Assembly: GCF_963082655.1 (NCBI RefSeq) | Contig: NC_081554.1 | Coordinates: 95,672,245 to 95,736,244, forward strand | Origin: Stomoxys calcitrans | Taxonomy: Eukaryota > Arthropoda > Insecta > Diptera > Muscidae | Direction: 5' to 3' | DNA: 64,000 bases | Shown: one piece after another, positions 55,018 to 64,000 of the stretch | Layout: every line of letters begins with the position of its first letter | Numbering within the stretch: position 1 is the first letter of the stretch | Made by a program: the position numbers and the translations under genes | Notes under the pieces: model-generated | The model's database searches: none | What the model was told of the DNA's origin: nothing | What the model saw: the letters and a program-made list of their open reading frames with translations, nothing else

Positions 55018-55734
55018 TTTTTTATATGTGGTTTCACTATAAAATATGAATTTAATACCAACATTCACAGTTGAAGTAGGTGTAAAAACCAAACTTCTTA
55101 TGAAGATTATCTATAATTTCAGATCAAATGATTAGTTATATATATATACATAAGGCCCAAATGGTTTAAAAATTGGCCGAAAATTGACGGGGCGGCCACT
55201 TGCGTAGAGTAATGTTTAAAACATTATGGCAAACCTTTGTCTTTATAAAAATGCTTAATTCTTGGCCATAACATTAAATTATATGCGCTTTAGCACCCGA
55301 TATTTAAGAAGAAATAAAAAAACAATATGGTGTACATTTTGACAACATCCTGCTGACATCTTAAATGAGGTGATATTGGTTGCAAGTATACACTATACAT
55401 CGCATATTAAAGGATATTTTATTACGGAAAAGATGTAAGTATTGCTGGCACGTTTACAAGGTTATCTGTGTCCACATTCTTTATAAGCCACGCAAAAAAC
55501 TTCAGATAATTTGTTTCTTCTAGCCCTGCAGAAAACGTTTGAAGAAGTGAAGGTTTCACTTGATTTTTTTTCTATAGCTGAACAGTTCTATGTCGATATT
55601 GAAAAATTAAAATGTTTCTATATCAAATATGAAAATGACTAATTTGGGAGCTATCCTTGTACCAGTTTCCCCTTCAGTGATAGAATATTCAGTTTGTGGT
55701 TTACCTCAATAATTGTCCGTTATTATATATCCTT
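55018..55734. other. Unassigned AT-rich sequence
   Basis: No gene or recognised repeat. Confidence 0.4.
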
Positions 55735-57393
55735 TTATACCCACCACCATTGGATGGGGGTATACTAATCTATACATGTCCGTCCGTCTGTCGAAATCAC
55801 GATAGCGGTAGAACGCGTAAAGCTAGCCGCTTGAAATTTTGTACAGATCCTTAATATTGATGTAGGTCGTTGGGGATTGCAAATTGGTCATATCGGTTTA
55901 GATTTGGATATAGCTCCCATATAAACCCATCTCCCCTGGAAGCCACAATTTTCGTCCGATATAGCCTAAATTTTTCACATGATGTTCTCTTATGGCCTCC
56001 AACAACTGTGCTAACTGCGGTCTGAATCGGTTTATAACCCGGTAGAGCTCCCATACAAACCGAACTCCCGATTCGACTTCTTGAACCCCTGGAAGCCTCA
56101 ATTTTCATCTGATTTGGATTAAATTGTACACATAGTGATCTCTTATGACTTCTAATAGCTATGTCAAGTAAGATCCGTTTTGGTCTACAACCTGATATAG
56201 CTCCCATATAAACCGATCTCCCGATTTGACTTCTTAAGTCCCTGGAAGCCACAATTTTTGTCCGACTGAAATTTCGCATGCGGTGTTCTGTTATGACTTT
56301 CAACAACTGCGCCTAGTTCTGTCCAAATCGGTCAATAACCTGATATAGTTCCCATAAAAACCGTTCTCCCGATTATTCTTGTTCGGTTCCTAGAAGCTTT
56401 TGCTGGTTTGACTGAAGTCTTTTTTTTTATTTAGAATAAAACAAGTAAAAAGGCTTTAAGTTCGGCCGGGCTGAACTTTGGATACCCATCACCTCGGGTA
56501 TATATGTGAACCACCTTTCATCAAAATCCGGTGAAAATTGCATACCTTATGTCCCATATGAGTTATATTGAAATATATTCCGATTTGGACCAAATAATAA
56601 TAAGTACAAGTCATTGTTCATTTATGTATAATAAAATACTGTTCTCTTTAGTAGCTATATCTAAAAATAAACCGATTTGAAGCATATACGACACGGATGT
56701 CGAAAAGCCTAACATAAGTCACGGTGACAAATTTCAGTGAAATCAGATTATAAATATGGCAGCTATATATGCAAATCTTGATCGATTTAGATCAATATAT
56801 GTAGGGGCTTGACTTAACTCTCTGTCCAAAATTTCGGCAACATCGGACAATAAATGCGCTTTTTATGGGCCCATAACATTAAATCGAGGGATCGGTCTAT
56901 ATGGCAGCTATATTCAAATCTGAACCGATCTGGGCCAAATTAAAGAAGAATGTCGACTGGCCTAACACAACTCACTGTCCCAAGTTTCATCAATATCAGA
57001 TAATAAATGTGGCTTTTATGGGCCTAAGACCCTAAATCGGCGGATCGGTCCATATGGGGGCTATATCAAGATATAGTCCGATATAGCCCATCTTCGAACT
57101 TAACCTTCTTATGGACAAAGAAAGAATCTGTGCACAGTTTCAGCTCAATATCTCTATTTTTAAAGACTGTAGCGTGATTTCAACAGACAGACGGACGGAC
57201 ATGCCCAGATCTAGACTTTATAGGGTCGGAAATGGATATTTCGATGTGTTGCAAACGGAATGACAAAATGAATATACCCCATCTTTCGGTGGTGGGTATA
57301 ATATTCCAATTTAGTTTGTACAATTTTTTAGCAGAGTCCGTGGTGGTGGGTTACCAAGATTCGGACCGGCGGAACTTAGCACGCTTTTACTTG
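55735..57393 (+). mobile_element. Helentron with a second helentron nested in opposite orientation
   Basis: The outer element starts TTATACCCACCACCATTGGATGGG at 55735 and has 'gtccgtccgtctgtcg' and about three units. It is interrupted at about 56440 and ends at 57330-57393 with a 3' terminus ('ggtggtgggttaccaag', 'ttcggaccggcggaa', 'cttagcacgcttttacttg'). The inner element (56442-57301, minus) runs from 'caagtaaaaaggctttaag' with the hairpin 'ttcggccgggctgaa' to an inverted 5' end ('accccatctttcggtggtgggtataa'). Confidence 0.7.
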
Positions 57394-58188
57394 TTTTCTT
57401 TTGATTACGCCTCCCTTCAATGAAGTTATTGGGTCAGAATTCCTGGAGTTTGACTAATTTCAGATTTAAAACGCTATAAAATTTCGAATAGAGCCAAATA
57501 GCATAGAAAATGCTACACTGAATAATTGTAATTTTGACACATATGTACAATCTCTAACATTAGCACCTTTTTTGTTACCTTAAGCTATCATTAGACAATA
57601 AGACATGTCATACGTGCTGTCACTCTCTGTGTTCATACCACTTGTCTTATGTACGTCGAATAGAGTACGCTCTAATCGGCAGCATGTATTCTCATATGTA
57701 TTGTATTCTTTTTATATACATGTATCGACACGAATGTTCGATGAAATAAAACTACGATTTAATCGAAAAAGTTGAATATTTATTCCAAAATCCATTTAAC
57801 ATATTAATTTTTTCGTACGTATCACACGCGATTTTTACAACTTTCAGAGTTGCGGTTTTGGAAATTATATATGACAGGTCTTGTCGTCTAATGGCAGCTT
57901 TAATAGCAGAACAGAAATTACATATCTTACAATGTTCTCAGGCTAAATTAGATATCGTCGAAATATATTTTGGAACTACAAACAATGGAAAATTGAACTA
58001 TGCATCAACTATAAGAACATTGGCACAAGTCTGACATCCCTCATGGAATGCGACTCTCCTTGCCACAAGCGCATACTCTTTCTTATCAATTGTTTTTATC
58101 CAAAATGAAATGTTTTGTTTTTTTTTTTTTTTGGTGAAAGTATTGTAAGCATGCTGGATTGCTTCTTTTACTTCTTTGTAGCCAAGAG
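57394..58188. other. Intergenic DNA upstream of the Bearded-family gene
   Basis: No helentron or SINE visible. Probably host sequence and may hold distal regulatory sites. N-box-like CACAAG occurs at 58024-58029 and 58064-58069 and an E-box CAATTG at 58087-58092; such short motifs alone are weak evidence. Confidence 0.5.
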
Positions 58189-58196
58189 CGTGAGAA
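58189..58196 (+). promoter_or_regulatory. Su(H)-type site CGTGAGAA
   Basis: Matches the Su(H)/CSL consensus YGTGDGAA. It lies about 0.3 kb upstream of the predicted start of transcription. Confidence 0.6.
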
Positions 58197-58260
58197 ACTT
58201 ACCCAAGAAATCGAAAACGACTATTGTGATGGAAAGTATTTGTTTGAAACTACTTTCTTG

Positions 58261-58266
58261 CACGTG
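58261..58266. promoter_or_regulatory. E-box CACGTG within palindrome TGCACGTGCA
   Basis: The 10-bp palindrome TGCACGTGCA spans 58259-58268. CACGTG is bound by class B/E(spl)-type bHLH proteins. Its function here is inferred from position only. Confidence 0.45.
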
Positions 58267-58339
58267 CACAAAACTAAAGTAAGGTTTCTAAGGTTCTATT
58301 GACACAAAATTCCTATGGGTTTTCTATTTCCATCGATCG

Positions 58340-58347
58340 TTCCCACG
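58340..58347 (-). promoter_or_regulatory. Su(H)-type site CGTGGGAA (high affinity form)
   Basis: Plus strand TTCCCACG, which is CGTGGGAA on the minus strand, the preferred Su(H) sequence. It lies about 155 bp upstream of the initiator, as expected for a Notch-responsive E(spl)-complex-type gene. Confidence 0.7.
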
Positions 58348-58465
58348 CTTAGAAGTAGTTGTAGTTGAATCGATTTCCTATTGTAAAGAAGTGTCTATTG
58401 TTTATGTTGCTGATATTTTTACAACTACCTACTTTTAATCCCTGCAGGACACTTGTATGGCAGAG

Positions 58466-58503
58466 TATATAAGACAGAGGGATCTGAAGAGTAGACATCA
58501 TTC
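58466..58503 (+). promoter_or_regulatory. Core promoter: TATA box and initiator
   Basis: TATATAAG at 58466-58473 and TCATTC (arthropod initiator TCAKTY) at 58498-58503 put the start near 58500, about 32 bp from the TATAAG. A second TCATTC lies at 58504-58509. The leader to the ATG is about 57 nt. Confidence 0.75.
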
Positions 58504-58556
58504 TCATTCGAGCATTTGTTCAGTAAAGAACTCAAACAGCAAATATCACATTCAAA

Positions 58557-58931
58557 ATGTGCATAGAAATCAGCCACAACCAATTCAATAAAATGGATAA
58601 AACAGCATCAAATAAGAAAGTCTCCCTTAGCATTAGAAAGCTAATACAACAGTTCTTCAAACACCACAAATCACATGGCAGGGAAGGTGTTTCCTCTGAG
58701 ACATTCGAAAATGAGTTGAATGCCAGTCTGGAAAGCGAAAAGTATGAAAACGATATCAATGAACGCCTCTGCTCTAAGCAATCCTTTGAAGCTGAAGATT
58801 TCGCAAGCCCATCGATAGTACCGGTTCACTTTGCTCACACGGCACAGGGTACTTTGTTTTGGACAATTTCCACCAACAACTACGACTACAATCAAATGAA
58901 CCATTTGCAGGATAGATGGGCACAAGCCTAG
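58557..58931 (+). CDS. Bearded-family protein (E(spl) m4/malpha/Tom-like)
   Basis: Intronless gene of 124 residues. Near the N-terminus a basic amphipathic stretch (KKVSLSIRKLIQQFFKHHK, 20-38) is the family hallmark. The C-terminal half carries VPVHFAHTAQGTLFWT (88-103) and ends in DRWAQA (119-124), the terminal motif of the m4/malpha/Ocho/Tom subgroup. NELN (52-55) fits the NxxN Neuralized-binding motif; NDIN (65-68) and NQMN (112-115) also fit NxxN. Members bind the E3 ligase Neuralized and limit Delta endocytosis, so the role is dampening Notch ligand activity. The ATG context is TCAAAATGT. Upstream Su(H) sites and downstream Brd/K boxes fit the family. I cannot tell which paralogue it is; no sister gene lies in the window. 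Confidence 0.9.
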   Translation: MCIEISHNQFNKMDKTASNKKVSLSIRKLIQQFFKHHKSHGREGVSSETFENELNASLESEKYENDINERLCSKQSFEAEDFASPSIVPVHFAHTAQGTLFWTISTNNYDYNQMNHLQDRWAQA

Positions 58932-59374
58932 TTCAGTAATCCTAAAACAAATTGTCACAAATCTGCATATAAATTTTATGTTTTACTGATTATTTACTTT
59001 AATGGAAAGAAAAAAGCTTTAAGAACCTGTGATATTTTTAACAAAAGTAAAAAATATATATTTAAAACAAAATGCCAATCTCTTTTTTGATGGAATCTTA
59101 GAAGATATGTATTACTTCGTTTGGGATATGTTGAAGGTCTTATTTCAATTAGATCTTAAGTACACAACTTCTACTATACCACAATGTTGCAACATATATG
59201 GTCAATGAATATTTCTATACTAATTGTTCTTAGTTGCTAAAAGGGTAGAGAAAACAATACTCCCTTTAAGTATCAGCAGCATTTTCGGTCTTATAACTTT
59301 AGTTCATATAAGCCTATACTAAAAAAACAAAAATGAATCCCAAAGGAATGAAAATTGAACTAAATGGTAATAAA
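58932..59374 (+). promoter_or_regulatory. 3' UTR with Brd box and K box
   Basis: AGCTTTA (Brd box) is at 59015-59021 and TGTGAT (K box) at 59028-59033, only 6 nt apart. In Drosophila these motifs in Brd and E(spl) transcripts are targets of the miR-4/miR-79 and miR-2/miR-11-type microRNAs. A possible poly(A) signal AATAAA lies at 59369-59374. I find no GY box (GTCTTCC). Confidence 0.75.
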
Positions 59375-59735
59375 ATTGACCATGATTGGCGCTTACGATT
59401 TTTTTTTTTTGTTCCGTTTGGTATACACAATTCCTTAATTTAGGTATATGCGAGTGTTGGAATATCTGAACTCAATTCCAGCATGTTTTGAACACATATA
59501 TAAGTAAATTTCCTGCGATTTAATACAAATTTCATACAAATTTGTCGGTTGATAACCCTTTAATTTACATATTAATTTGGAAATAGTCATGTATTTCTTA
59601 AAAACTATTAATTTTTCATGTTATATGAAAATTATTTTCAAGGTATCAGGTATAAGGAGAATAAATGAAAGTACGGTTTTATTAACATTGGGTAGTAAAA
59701 ATAACTAGTTCCCATGAAAACTTTACCCAAAGTTT
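59375..59735. other. Unassigned AT-rich sequence
   Basis: 3' flank of the Bearded-family gene. No gene or clear repeat. Confidence 0.4.
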
Positions 59736-60960
59736 TTATACCTGCCACCGAAGGATGGGGGTATATTCATTTTGTCATTCCATTTGCAACAAATCAAAGT
59801 ATCCATTTTCGACCCTATAAAGTATATATATTCTTGATCAGCGTAAAAATCTAAGACGATCTAGACATGTCCGTCCATCTGTCCGCCTGTCTGTTGAAAT
59901 CACGCTACAGTCTTTAAAAATGAACATATTGAGCTGAAACTGTGCACAGATTCTTTTTTCGTCCATAAGCAGGTTAAGTTCGAAGATGGGCTATATCGGA
60001 CTATATATTGATATAGCCCCCATATAGACCGATCCGCCGATCTGGGGTCTTACGCCCATAAAAGCTACATTTATTATCCGATTTTGCTGAAATTTGGGAC
60101 AGTGAGTTGTGTAAGGCCCTTCGATATCCTTTGTCAATTTGACTCAGATCGGTCCAGGTTTGGATATAGCTGCCATATAGATCCATCCTCCGATTTAGGT
60201 TCTTAGGCCCATAAAAGCCACATTTATTGTCCGATTTTGCCGAAATTTGAGACAGTGAGTTGCGTTAGGCTCTTCGACGTCCTTCGTCAATTTGACCCAG
60301 ATAGTCCCGATGTGGATATAGCTGCCATATAGACCGATCCTCCGATTTAGAGTATTAGGCGCATAAAAGCCACATTTATTGTCCGATTTTGCCGAAATTT
60401 GAGACAGTGAGTTGCGTTAGGCTCTTCGACGTCCTTCTTCAATTTGACCTAGATCGGTCCAGATTTAGATATAGCTGCCATATAGACCGATCTCTCGGTT
60501 TTAGGTTTTGGGGCCATAAAAGCCACATTTATTGTCCGATTTTGCCGAAATTTGGGACAGTGAGTTGCGTTAGGCTCTTCGACATCCTTCGTCAATTTGG
60601 CCCAGATCGGTCCAGATTTGGATATAACTGCCATAAAAACCGATCTCTCGGTTTTAGGTTTTGGGGCCATAAAAGGCGCATTTATTGTCTGATGTCGCCG
60701 AAATTTGGTTGAGTTGTGCTGGGCTCATAGACGTCCTTCTTCAATTTGGCCCAGATCGGTGCAGATTTGAATATAGCCGCAATATAGACCGATCTCTCGA
60801 TTTAAGGTTTTGGGCCCATAAAAGGCGTATTTATTGTCCGATTTCGCCGAGATTTGGGACAGTTCGTTGTGTTAGGCTTTTAGACATCAGTGTCGCATAT
60901 GGTTCGGATTGATTTATTTTTAGTTATAGCTTCTAAAAAGACCAATATTTTGTTATACAT
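59736..60960 (+). mobile_element. Helentron-like element with 153-bp units, 3' end missing
   Basis: Starts TTATACCTGCCACCGAAGGATGGG, with the 'agtatatatattcttgatcagcg' block and 'gtccgtccatctgtccgcctgtctg'. Units are marked by 'tgccatatagaccgatc' at 60172, 60323, 60476 and 60629, spaced 151, 153 and 153 bp. This subfamily ('gggcccataaaagccacatttattgtccga') is the one nested at 56.44-57.30 kb. A family 1 type 3' end appears further on at about 63.08-63.27 kb; whether it belongs to this element is uncertain. Confidence 0.75.
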
Positions 60961-61221
60961 AATTGAACAATGACTTGTACCGATTACTATTTGGTCCAAA
61001 TTGGAACTCATTTCGATTTAAAAAATTATTATTTTATTTGCAAATATGTAATTTTTTTAAATGCACAATTTCCATTGAATCAATTTAAATAATGATCATT
61101 AATTTTAACGTTTTAGTCAAGCTGAAAACACAAATTTGATTGTTTAAGAACACTTGCATTTCACTTTTCATTCGCATTTATAAATGAATTATGTAGAACA
61201 TTTATTTACTTTAAAGATGAG
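60961..61221. other. Unassigned AT-rich sequence
   Basis: No feature recognised. Confidence 0.4.
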
Positions 61222-61456
61222 TTAGGTTGCCCAAAAAGTAATTGCGTATTTTTCATATAGTCGGCGTTGACAAATTTTTTCGCAGCTTGTGACTCTGTAA
61301 TTGCATTCTTTCTTCTGTCAGTTATCAGCTGTTACTTTTAGCTTGCTTTAGAAAAAAGTGTAAAAAATATATTTGATTAAAGTTCATTCTAAGGTTTATT
61401 AAAAATGCATTTACTTTCTTTTAAAAAATCCGCAATTACTTTTTGGGCAAACCCAA
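61222..61456. mobile_element. Mariner-type MITE
   Basis: About 235 bp with inverted ends: left TTAGGTTGCCCAAAAAGTAA then TTGCGTATTTTT, right the inverse of TTGGGTTTGCCCAAAAAGTAA then TTGCGGATTTTTT. The inner sequence is noncoding. TA follows the right end, but the left flank is AG, so the TA duplication is not clean. A different family from the MITE at 51.9 kb. Confidence 0.75.
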
Positions 61457-61640
61457 TATTATCTGTATTCTTTGACTCGTTTTTACCATTCATCTAGCCA
61501 ATTTGGATATAAAGTTGCTGCAAAAAGCCACGGTTAGTCGTAGTTATGATTTGTGCATAGATTATCTAAAATGTAAAGAAAAGAAAAATACGATAGTTGA
61601 AGTAACTTTAGTATAACTTAAATAGAACTTATCTAAAATG
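61457..61640. other. Unassigned sequence
   Basis: No feature recognised. Confidence 0.4.
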
Positions 61641-61649
61641 GACATTTAT

Positions 61650-63080
61650 CTGTTGCAAAAGTCCATATTTGCTTGTAGTTTAGACTCAAAAACGGTTGAA
61701 CCGATTTTCTTGGAATTTTCACAGATGATGCATAATGATCGCGTGGCGAAATTAGGTTACTACATTTTTTTGATTTCTGAAGGGGGGACGGACGCTCCCC
61801 CTTACCCTTATTTTCAGAAACGATCATCTCCAGATCTCGGAGAATAAAAATTTGGTATCCAAATTTCGGATAGACCAATCACGATAATATGGGAGTCAAA
61901 TGAAAAGTATTTATGATAAGAAAACGTATATGATATCCAATTGTCGGACCAAGTGTTAGGGGGACCACCACAACCCCCAAAACACCCCTAAATCGGGCAT
62001 ATATACCGACCATGGCAATATGGGACTCAAATGAAAGGTATTTGCGAGTAGAATACGAATTTGAATCCAAATGTGGGACCAAGTTTCTGGGGTCCACCCC
62101 TTTCCCAAAACACCCCCCAAAGAGGGCTTATTTACTGGCCATGGCAATATGGGACTCAAATAAAAGGTATTTGAGTGTAGAATATAAATGCGATAACCAA
62201 ATGTGGGGCCAAGTGTTTGGGGGGACGCCCGTCTCCAAAAACACCCCCAAAGAGGACAAATTTACGACCATAGCAATATGGGGGTCAAATGAAAGGTCTT
62301 TGGGAGTAAAGCACGAATCTGATATCAATATTCGGGAAAAGTGTCTATGGCGCCACCCCACTCCTATAACACCACCCAAAAAGGGCGTATTTGCTGACCA
62401 TTGCAATATGGGGAGTAGAGGTATTTTAGAGTGGAACACGAATCTGATATATATTTTCAGGGCCAACTCACTGAGTGCCCGCCCCATCCCCCATAACAAC
62501 CCCTAAATAGGACGTATTTGCTCACCATGACAATTTAGGCCTTAAGAGAAAGGAGTTCGATATTGACAGTTTTTAGGGCCCATACCCCAAACCGGACATA
62601 TTTGCTGACTTTTGCCATAAGAAAACAAATTTGATATCCAATTTTGAGACCAATGGCAATATGCGGATCAAATAAATGATATTTAAGAGTAGAGTACGAT
62701 GCTGGTATATTTTCATGACTAAGTGTTTGGGGTACCACCCGCTCCACAAAACACACCTTAATCGTACATATATACCAATTATGTCAAGTGAATGGTTTTG
62801 GGGACTAAAGCACGAAATTGATACCCACTTTCGGGACAAATTTTGCTGGGAGTCTACCCCTTCCCCAAAACACCCCACAAACAGCTATTATTTACTGACC
62901 ATCGAAATATGGGGATCAAATAAAGGTATTTGGGGGTAGAATACGAATGTGGTTTCCAAATGTGGGACCATGTATTTGGGACACCGCCCCTTCCCTAAAA
63001 CGCTCCCAAAGAGTTAGTACAAATTTACCGACCATGGCAATATGTGGCTCAAATGAAGAGTATTTGAGATTATCCGATTA
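61650..63080 (-). mobile_element. Family 2 repeat array (inverted relative to 1.0-2.1 kb)
   Basis: Begins with 'gactcaaaaacggttgaacc', 'tggaattttcacagatgatgc', the inverse of the tail at about 2000-2070. About ten ~115-bp units follow, each with 'gaccatggcaatatgggactcaaatgaaagg' variants and C-rich 'aaaacacccccaaa' segments. No 5' terminus of family 2 is visible at the right end; it is truncated at about 63080. Confidence 0.7.
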
Positions 63081-63277
63081 ATGGCTTAGTCACATAAGTG
63101 GCGCATTTACGATTTCGCTGAACTGAATTTGAGACTGTTATTTAAGCTTCTTGGCACCTGAACCAAATATGATTAAGATCGGCCTATATTTGCATATTAA
63201 TATGGATATAGTAGTGCTATAATAAATATGGATAGTAAAAGATTCGTCACGGCGAAATTAGCACGCTTTTATTTGTT
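63081..63277 (+). mobile_element. Helentron family 1 3' end fragment
   Basis: One decayed unit and a degraded terminus 'gattcgtcacggcgaaattagcacgctttta'. The hairpin (ttcgtcacggcgaa) is imperfect. Confidence 0.55.
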
Positions 63278-64000
63278 TTTCTTTATAAGATTTATAGAGA
63301 CTTTTCTATGTTACCACTGTTTGTCGAAGGACAATTTTTGAAACTGGTAGCGGGCAGAAGATGATGATAACTCCTTTTCTTGCCTCCAACATTTTTGGAA
63401 ATGTCTGGAGCAATTAAATCTAGGTCTTCATTTAACCGCTAAACATGGCTAATTTTTTTTCATTTTTCCTGCAATTTTACTCTAAATAGTCTTATATTTT
63501 CATTTGTTTCTTGAATTTGATTTGATCACTAGACTTGGTTTCATCAATAATTTTTTTTGAAAACATACGTCTGCAAAATTTTTTTGGAATGAATTTCTTT
63601 TTGGTTGTGCCATATTAGAAGCAGTGATTGCTTTGAATCTGACAATTTACCTAAAATTGCATATAAAGGATGACTTTTTAAGAGCTATAGAAAAGTTTTT
63701 CAAAAAAAATCACATAAAATTCAGAAAAATTCATGAAATCTTTATTTGACTTGAATGTATAGTCCATATAATAAAATGTTTGAAGATTATTTCATGCATT
63801 TACCAAAAAGGTCGATACGCTTAATCCAATTTTGCTTCTGTATAGACATGAGCTTTAACATACCCCCCACAAAAAATAGCCTAAAGGCGTTTAATCGCAC
63901 AATCTAGGCAGCCAATTGACTGATCCCGAACGTGAAATACAATCTTCACCGAATTCGCCTTTTAATAAGTCCATTGTTACCCTTGATGTGTGGCATGTGG
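63278..64000. other. Unassigned AT-rich sequence
   Basis: No gene or repeat recognised up to the window edge. Confidence 0.4.

Noticed and set aside
58671..58958. Minus-strand frames over the Bearded-family gene
   Set aside because: Antisense shadows with no motif; the plus frame has family motifs, promoter and 3' UTR signals.

Overview
The window is eukaryotic, AT-rich and repeat-dominated, and it reads as genomic DNA of a calyptrate fly, most likely a muscid of the Stomoxys/Musca/Haematobia kind. The reasons are the many DINE-1/Helentron-like elements with TATACCCTCCACCAT subterminal repeats, GACA/GACG microsatellites and ~153-bp internal tandem units, a tRNA-derived SINE in several copies, RNase H-bearing non-LTR elements, and one intronless Bearded-family (E(spl) m4/malpha-type) gene. 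I name no species; that would need a database search.

Layout. 1-10.4 kb: helentron copies, SINE pieces, non-LTR debris and a fold-back repeat. 10.4-15.9 kb: one helentron split by a Transib (RAG1-related) DNA transposon whose transposase carries one frameshift; its right end falls in a 200-N gap. 16-28.5 kb: helentron fragments, a mariner relic, non-LTR relics, and two adjacent helentrons (22.65-25.14 kb) that recur, fused and inverted, at 50.26-52.44 kb. 28.56-40.89 kb: a nearly intact, young Ty3/gypsy-type LTR retrotransposon on the minus strand, with 3119-bp LTRs, AAGG target duplication, tRNA-Lys primer site, Gag with an N-terminal RING-H2 finger, an A AAA AAC frameshift site, protease and RT-RNaseH-integrase, broken by one stop codon. 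41.7-57.4 kb: a helentron nearly identical to the one at 2.6-4.1 kb, an RTE-type relic, a long degenerate EN-RT-RNaseH element interrupted by a mariner-type fold-back element, the fused helentron, and nested helentrons. 58.2-59.4 kb: the only host gene I can support, with TATA box, initiator, two Su(H)-type sites upstream and Brd-box/K-box sites in the 3' UTR. 59.7-64 kb: more helentron arrays, a mariner-type MITE and unassigned sequence.

How the parts relate. Almost all coding potential belongs to mobile elements. Nesting gives a relative order: helentrons are old and repeatedly hit; Transib and the LTR element landed in helentron sequence; mariner-type MITEs landed in a non-LTR element and in a helentron. 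The host gene is expected to act in Notch signalling as a Neuralized antagonist, with Su(H) input upstream and microRNA input through its 3' UTR.
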